A DNA stretch of 64,000 nt from Melieria omissa (Eukaryota > Arthropoda > Insecta > Diptera > Ulidiidae): positions 85,908,450 through 85,972,449 of the forward strand of contig OZ020269.1 in NCBI GenBank assembly GCA_963971225.1, given 5' to 3'. The notes below the pieces were generated by a model, which made no database searches, was not told the origin of the DNA, and worked only from the letters and a program-made list of their open reading frames with translations. Positions within the stretch are counted from its first letter, which is position 1. Every line of letters begins with the position of its first letter. Of the stretch, positions 58,927 to 64,000 are shown one piece after another. A program made the position numbers and the translations under genes.

Positions 58927-61900
58927 GGATTCAAAGATGAATTTATAGTCAGACTTTTTGCTTATCAGTCATATTAAAGAGTGTAAATATGACTAAAGCA
59001 AATAAATTTCTCTTTCAGTTAGCTACACTTTTGGTTGCCTTATTTCACCACACTACATCCCCACAAATAATTTTTATAATAACAAACAGTTCGTCAAAAT
59101 CAGTTGACCCACCACATCCACGCACAAATATGCTAATTTCATTTAATGTATTATTTTTATTTTGTAAACCAATCTCCCTGCCAACATGAGAAACTTGAAA
59201 TAGTTGGCCTTATAATCGAAACAAAACAACAGCAGAAATCATTCAACGCAATATTGCAGTATTGCACAATCAAACATACACAAATCACCTGGCGACATTA
59301 CTATTTTTGTCAATTAAACTCAGTGCCGGCGAAGCGCTGCCAAGTCGATAGCTGTCAATTGACGTTTGCCAATCACATTTCTGTCACTTCTTAGCTTTAT
59401 TTTGGTTTTATTTTGCTGTTGACCATATTTTCCAACCAACTGATGATTGCCAACAAGGTGTCCATAAAAATGTCTGTTTACTCTGATCGTGAAAAAGAAT
59501 GCAGACACGTTGGCCACAATGGAATTTTAATGACGAAGCTCGACTTGGGGCTGTCAGAAACCAACTGTTGGCTATATTCTTGAGAAGTGTACATTTTTGA
59601 AAGAGGATGTGATGAGTTGACAGGGCAGCCATTGAACCGACAGGCATTTGTGACACATTGATTTGTTCAAGTTTGTTGGCCTTTCGATCATACCTGCATA
59701 TTCATTCTATGGGTCCAAGAAGACGCAGTGAGAACCATTAAATTTTTTTTCTACCGATTGTAACTATGGACCCCATTGCGAAATGTTCAGATTTGTTGAC
59801 CTTTCTAAGTATTCGAGAATACTTAAAGAACATTTACACTTTCAGTTTTTTGTGTTTTATATTCTGAAAAACTAAAAGCTAATCAGATCTCTCGGTTTTC
59901 TCAAAGAAAGTCAAAGTTAGCATCTTTTGTTTTCTTAAGACTTTTTAGGTAAAAACGTATAAGCCCATTGAACAATTTTGGAAATGAATCAAAAAAGGAC
60001 TGTGATACCCTCTTGGTTTTATGATTCAATTCTAACCACGAAACAGAAAAGAGTAAAGAAAGCCAGTGACGGATTCAGAGGGAAGTGGTTTTGGGGGTTG
60101 CAACCCCTCCGAAATATTACGATCAGCTTTAAAACTACATACAAATTAAAAGGCATTTCATGAAAATTAAAGAATTACTTTTTAAAGCCCTCACAAAATA
60201 TTTTTCTGAATCCGTCCCTGAAGAAAGCTTATTGTGATACTCTCAGGTTTGTTCTCCTCTCAATTGTCAAACTTATTTTATTATGACACTCAAGGTTTTT
60301 TGTCCCTTTATAAATCTAAATCTTCTATACATATACCTTTAAGATTGTTGTGTTTCAATCTTGAGAAACCCATATTTTTCAAAAACAACGCATTGGGCTT
60401 TCTTCTTTCTTTCTGTTTTTCTCAATCGTACCTATGATTAAAAAACGCAAACAAGACCGATTGATCGATGGTTATTATATACAGAAACTTTCAAGGAAAC
60501 CATGTGTACTGGATGAAAGATAGATTCTTGTACTCTCTGGTTAATTAGGTTTCGATCCAATTAAATTAACATTTTGGTTGAAAAAGGTAGAGGCAGACCT
60601 ATTGCCTTACCTTCTTTTGCTTTGATTTTCTCCAGATTTTAACTATAGAACCATTATAAGAAACTATTATAGAAAGAAGAAGAAAACGCATTGTGACATC
60701 TTCAGATTTCAGAATAATTTCCACCTTTGCACATTGTCCGAGTTCCATTTACCTTTTGACAACCTGTCTCCGCAGCGCTTTACAAAACTATTCTGAACTA
60801 TTCTTCTCTAGAATCAGACTTCATCTCTTTGACCAACTATCTTCTCTACAACGTCATTTATGTTGGAGTTTCCCATTCACTATTGCGCACTTATTATTTA
60901 TTATATTTGTTATTGTCAATAATTTTTGGCAAACCAATATAAACATTGTTTCGGTTGTTTATCCACGAAGCTGGCTGTTGTCTTGATTTATTTTTGAGTA
61001 GAATCAGTAATTTTCAATCCCGACTTATTGTTGGGCACAGCTGCGCTGAAATGTGTTGCGCATACAAATCGTTGCAGAGCCGAGTTGGGAAACGACCAAC
61101 AACGCAACAAATCGTAATTATCATTTGTTGTGGCGCTCTTCTTGGCAATAATTGTATATTTTCTGGTTTTCAAGTCCTTGGCCTCTTTTGCTGGTCGAAC
61201 GCTCGAGCACAAATTGCGCCTTAACGCATTTACAGCAATTTAGTTTATTACAATTGGCGACCATTACACGTACACAAGGTCACACTGGCCGGCGGACGCG
61301 GTGTGAATTTTTTATCATTACACTTGGCTTGGTGCTGTTTGATTTTCCATTGGTGTTTTAGGCTTAAAACACGAATTTATTGAGACAGTAAGATGATAAT
61401 GTGGCAGTTGATTGATGGTGGCAGCATTTTGTTGACAGTTACTGTAGTTGTCCCTTTGCGGGTTCACATTGACTGGATGCGGTTGATGAAGTATCGAAGG
61501 AGTCATTGGTGATTAAGAAATGTGGCTGGAGGTTAATACACTATTTCTCTGAAGTTTTCGGTGCATTAGGTGCTGAGGTGTTTAAGTACGATGTGATCTT
61601 TACATTACTAACTTGTCCGATGAAAACATCGATAGAATGTTTTAGTCTTTGTTTTTAGTGAAACGACATATAATCACCAAAATTCAATGCGGTTTGAACT
61701 ATAATTCGGATGATATAACATATTAAAAATTTAGGTTGTATAGGAGGTGTCGTATTCAGACTATGCGTTTTACAGAGATTTAGTCAAGGCGAACATTCCG
61801 TGAAAGATCGGTCATCTAGTTTTTTAGTTTTAGTGTCGTTTGATCAACAAACAAAGAAACAAACATTCATTTTTATATACATAAATATAGATAAGAGTGC

Positions 61901-62547
61901 CAATTTTTGACAACTGTCACTATTTGGATCACTTGGTTCATTTCACTATGGATCCTTATGACGTCAAACGTCACTTTGTTGCTTACGCTATAAGCAAGCT
62001 GAACAAATATGCCGGTCAGTAGTGCACAAAAACTATGACACTAGAAAGATTAGAAAAATTAAGCTCCGGAGGTAATACTTATGTGCATAATTAAATTGAA
62101 AAACATAATTGTTTAAAATTTAAATCTAGTTTAGAGAAGTTAGCACATTCACTGTCTGTGACAATCTTCATTACAATATTAATGAAAAATAGTTTTAAAT
62201 GAACCATTCGAAAATAGATATTAATCTTCTGTAGGATAGATTCAATAGTTGGAACAAAATGCAATTTAAATCCAATAGGAAAAATTTACTCCAACTGACT
62301 TACTTTCCTTTGATTTACGAGTACATTCAAAATAAGACAGCGTCATGTTTTTAAAGTTCGAACATCAAATAACGAAAAAAGACGAAATAATCAATTTTGA
62401 TACTGTTTGAGGTGTGGCTAGGTCGAAATTGTTAATGGCTTTGCAATTGTAAGCTTTAGATATTATTTTGACTTTGAAAACATTTCTATTTATGTCTCAA
62501 AGGTTTTGTAGGTTTCTTTCGAATAGTTATTCATAACGCAAATTATG
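58927..62547. other. Interval without a recognisable gene
   Basis: Several short open frames exist (for example 60693-60986 and 61152-61361) but none shows a conserved motif or splice context. GC-moderate patches occur near 61000-61300. No element ends were identified. Confidence 0.35.
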
Positions 62548-62751
62548 TAGTCAAAAGTGTGTCGCCGATCAAATTTGCATGTCAACGCCTGTCCGGCACG
62601 GCTAACTGCCTATGTCAATCATGGCTCCAAGACGAATCTTGAGCGCACTGTCGGCGCTATCGATTCAGTGCCATTTACGCCGCTTACGTTTCGTATTACG
62701 CGCATATTTTCTGATGTGCCTGACCACCCGCTGCCGGTGGGCACTCGTCAT
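62548..62751 (+). CDS. Candidate internal coding exon, unknown protein
   Basis: The frame reading CRRSNLHVNACPARLTAYVNHGSKTNLERTVGAID.., and on to PDHPLPVGTRH, is open for over 65 codons in GC-moderate DNA. Its third positions look coding-like, unlike most frames here. It is bracketed by a possible acceptor (TTATGTAG just before 62548) and a good donor match (GTATGT at 62752). Cys spacing with ACPAR is faintly like a FLYWCH-type finger, but the closing His pair is not evident, so no family is claimed. Flanking exons were not found. It could equally be a chance frame. Confidence 0.3.
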
Positions 62752-62754
62752 TTG

Positions 62755-64000
62755 TATGTAAATACAACGCCGCACAAAGCGATACGAAAATTGAACAGAA
62801 CAACAAAGTACACAAATAAATATACTCACAGATAGATCGCATTTCTCATAAACACACACACATGCAAACAAAAGACTCACTGATATACGCGATCATACAG
62901 ATGGATGCATGGCATGGACTGTGGACTACACAATCGTACAATAACAATTGTTTAATTTGCGGAAATGGACGTTTACAATTTGCAAATCACAGCCACCGAA
63001 ACGTTTCCTTTTTCATTCGCTGTTGTTGCCTTTTGTATGGCGATGCGGCTTTATACACTAATTTAAATATATTTACATACCTGTACACATACTTATACAA
63101 TACGAGAGCAATACAGAAGCATGAAAAAGCTTAAAGAAATCGGCACTTTAAATGTCATTAGTGATGTTTCGGTCAAGTGTCCGAGTTTCCGCGCAAATTT
63201 GAACGTATCCGAAAATTGCAATTTGCGCTGTGACTGCGCTAATCAATCATTTACACGTGTTTGTATATATGTATGTATATTTTTTAATATGTTTTTAAAT
63301 AATTTTGTCAATCAAAAGCTTATTCATGCAATGCACAGTGAACGCCTCTATTAACTGACATTAACCGCTCGTACATATATGTACATACTTATATAGTAAT
63401 GGATGTAAGCAGCGGCATGGATCGGGTGTACATTTAGCCTATCAAGTGTGTAGTTGCCAGCAAAGTGTGGCGGAAATTCTATGGCTTACAGCGTTATGCA
63501 ATTAGCACATGTACCCTAATGCGTCACAATCAGCTGTTGTTGTGACCGAAGATGTGATACTCTACGTAATGAGCACCATTGTCACAAAAACAGCACATCA
63601 ATCTGCGTACATACGTACATACAACGTATCGATGCAAAACTATAGCAAATCGCTGGTCATTGAGCGCCGTAAGAAAATTGAGCACTTTGAATGGAACCGC
63701 CTGAGAGTTACGTCTTCTTTATATAAAATAACTGCTTTACAACAACTACGAACAGAATTGTCATTATACACTCGTCGGTTTGTAAGCTCGTATATATATA
63801 GTTTGATCACCAGCAGACTGATCAACTATGCCCTGTGCTGTGTGTGTTTATATAGATTGATGTGAGCACACTTCTTGTTATCAATACGTCTGGTTTTACA
63901 AATCAATTGAGTCTCATAAGATTATAGATAGACTATAGTACAATGCATTAGCTGCCGATGCACAGTGGTCCAGACAGGGCAACATGGTCCAGAAGACCAC
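62755..64000. other. Interval without a recognisable gene
   Basis: ACGTACATAC/TATGTAC words, common in fly introns, are frequent (63090, 63260, 63370, 63610). Open frames of 77-118 codons (63121-63354, 63509-63865) show no known motif. If the exon at 62548-62751 is real, this would be its downstream intron. Confidence 0.3.

Overview
The window is AT-rich, intron- and intergenic-rich, repeat-laden DNA from an insect, most likely a brachyceran fly; a tephritid-like fruit fly is a guess. The support is the two clearly conserved proteins (PWP1 and LSm11), abundant CAA/GTT runs and CA microsatellites, Tc1/mariner and non-LTR (R1/Jockey/I-like and RTE-like) remnants, and tRNA-headed SINEs. No bacterial, plasmid or phage signature is present.

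Only two genes can be defined with confidence, and they are convergent neighbours. PWP1 is a single-exon WD40 ribosome-biogenesis protein at 30144-31517 on the + strand. LSm11 is the U7 snRNP Sm-like subunit of the histone pre-mRNA 3'-end machinery, ending at 31694 on the - strand. Their stop codons lie about 175 bp apart, so their 3' UTRs must be short or overlap. The LSm11 frame has no ATG before an upstream stop, so its start is unresolved. Weak candidate exons or promoters lie at 25015-25500 (-), 41740-42560 (+), 54000-54754 (+) and 62548-62751 (+). No large gene can be assembled from this window alone.

Region by region. 1-1000 is a degenerate TCAA satellite. 3.5-7.3 kb holds non-LTR debris, a SINE, an inverted-repeat family copy and an almost complete but dead Tc1/mariner element of DD37E type (5992-7290). 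10.3-11.25 kb has a duplicated SINE block, a tiny TTAA element and the end of an RTE-like element. 14.2-15.5 kb, 17.2-17.8 kb and 18.0-18.6 kb are local repeats and a hAT-like MITE. 27.6-29.8 kb has a spaced repeat, a 548-bp MITE and a P-element/THAP-type transposase fossil. After the two genes come a deleted mariner (33131-34060), degenerate RNase H of a non-LTR element, a tandem repeat, and at 38-41.4 kb a dense stack of nested inverted-repeat elements. 45.0-46.05 kb is a TTTTA / TTTTATTTA satellite. 46.3-52.8 kb carries more TTAA-bounded elements and a Harbinger-like MITE. 55.5-57.6 kb holds a SINE and an eight-unit diverged satellite.

The most notable pattern is a set of at least five complete non-autonomous elements, each bounded by TTAA with its own short terminal inverted repeat (10558-10640, 38404-38898, 40591-41333, 46321-47003, 49206-50435), plus two loose ends. 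No piggyBac-type transposase is visible. One of them is proven as an insertion by an empty-site comparison inside the window. The 49206-50435 element is built from 122-bp units in opposing orientations.
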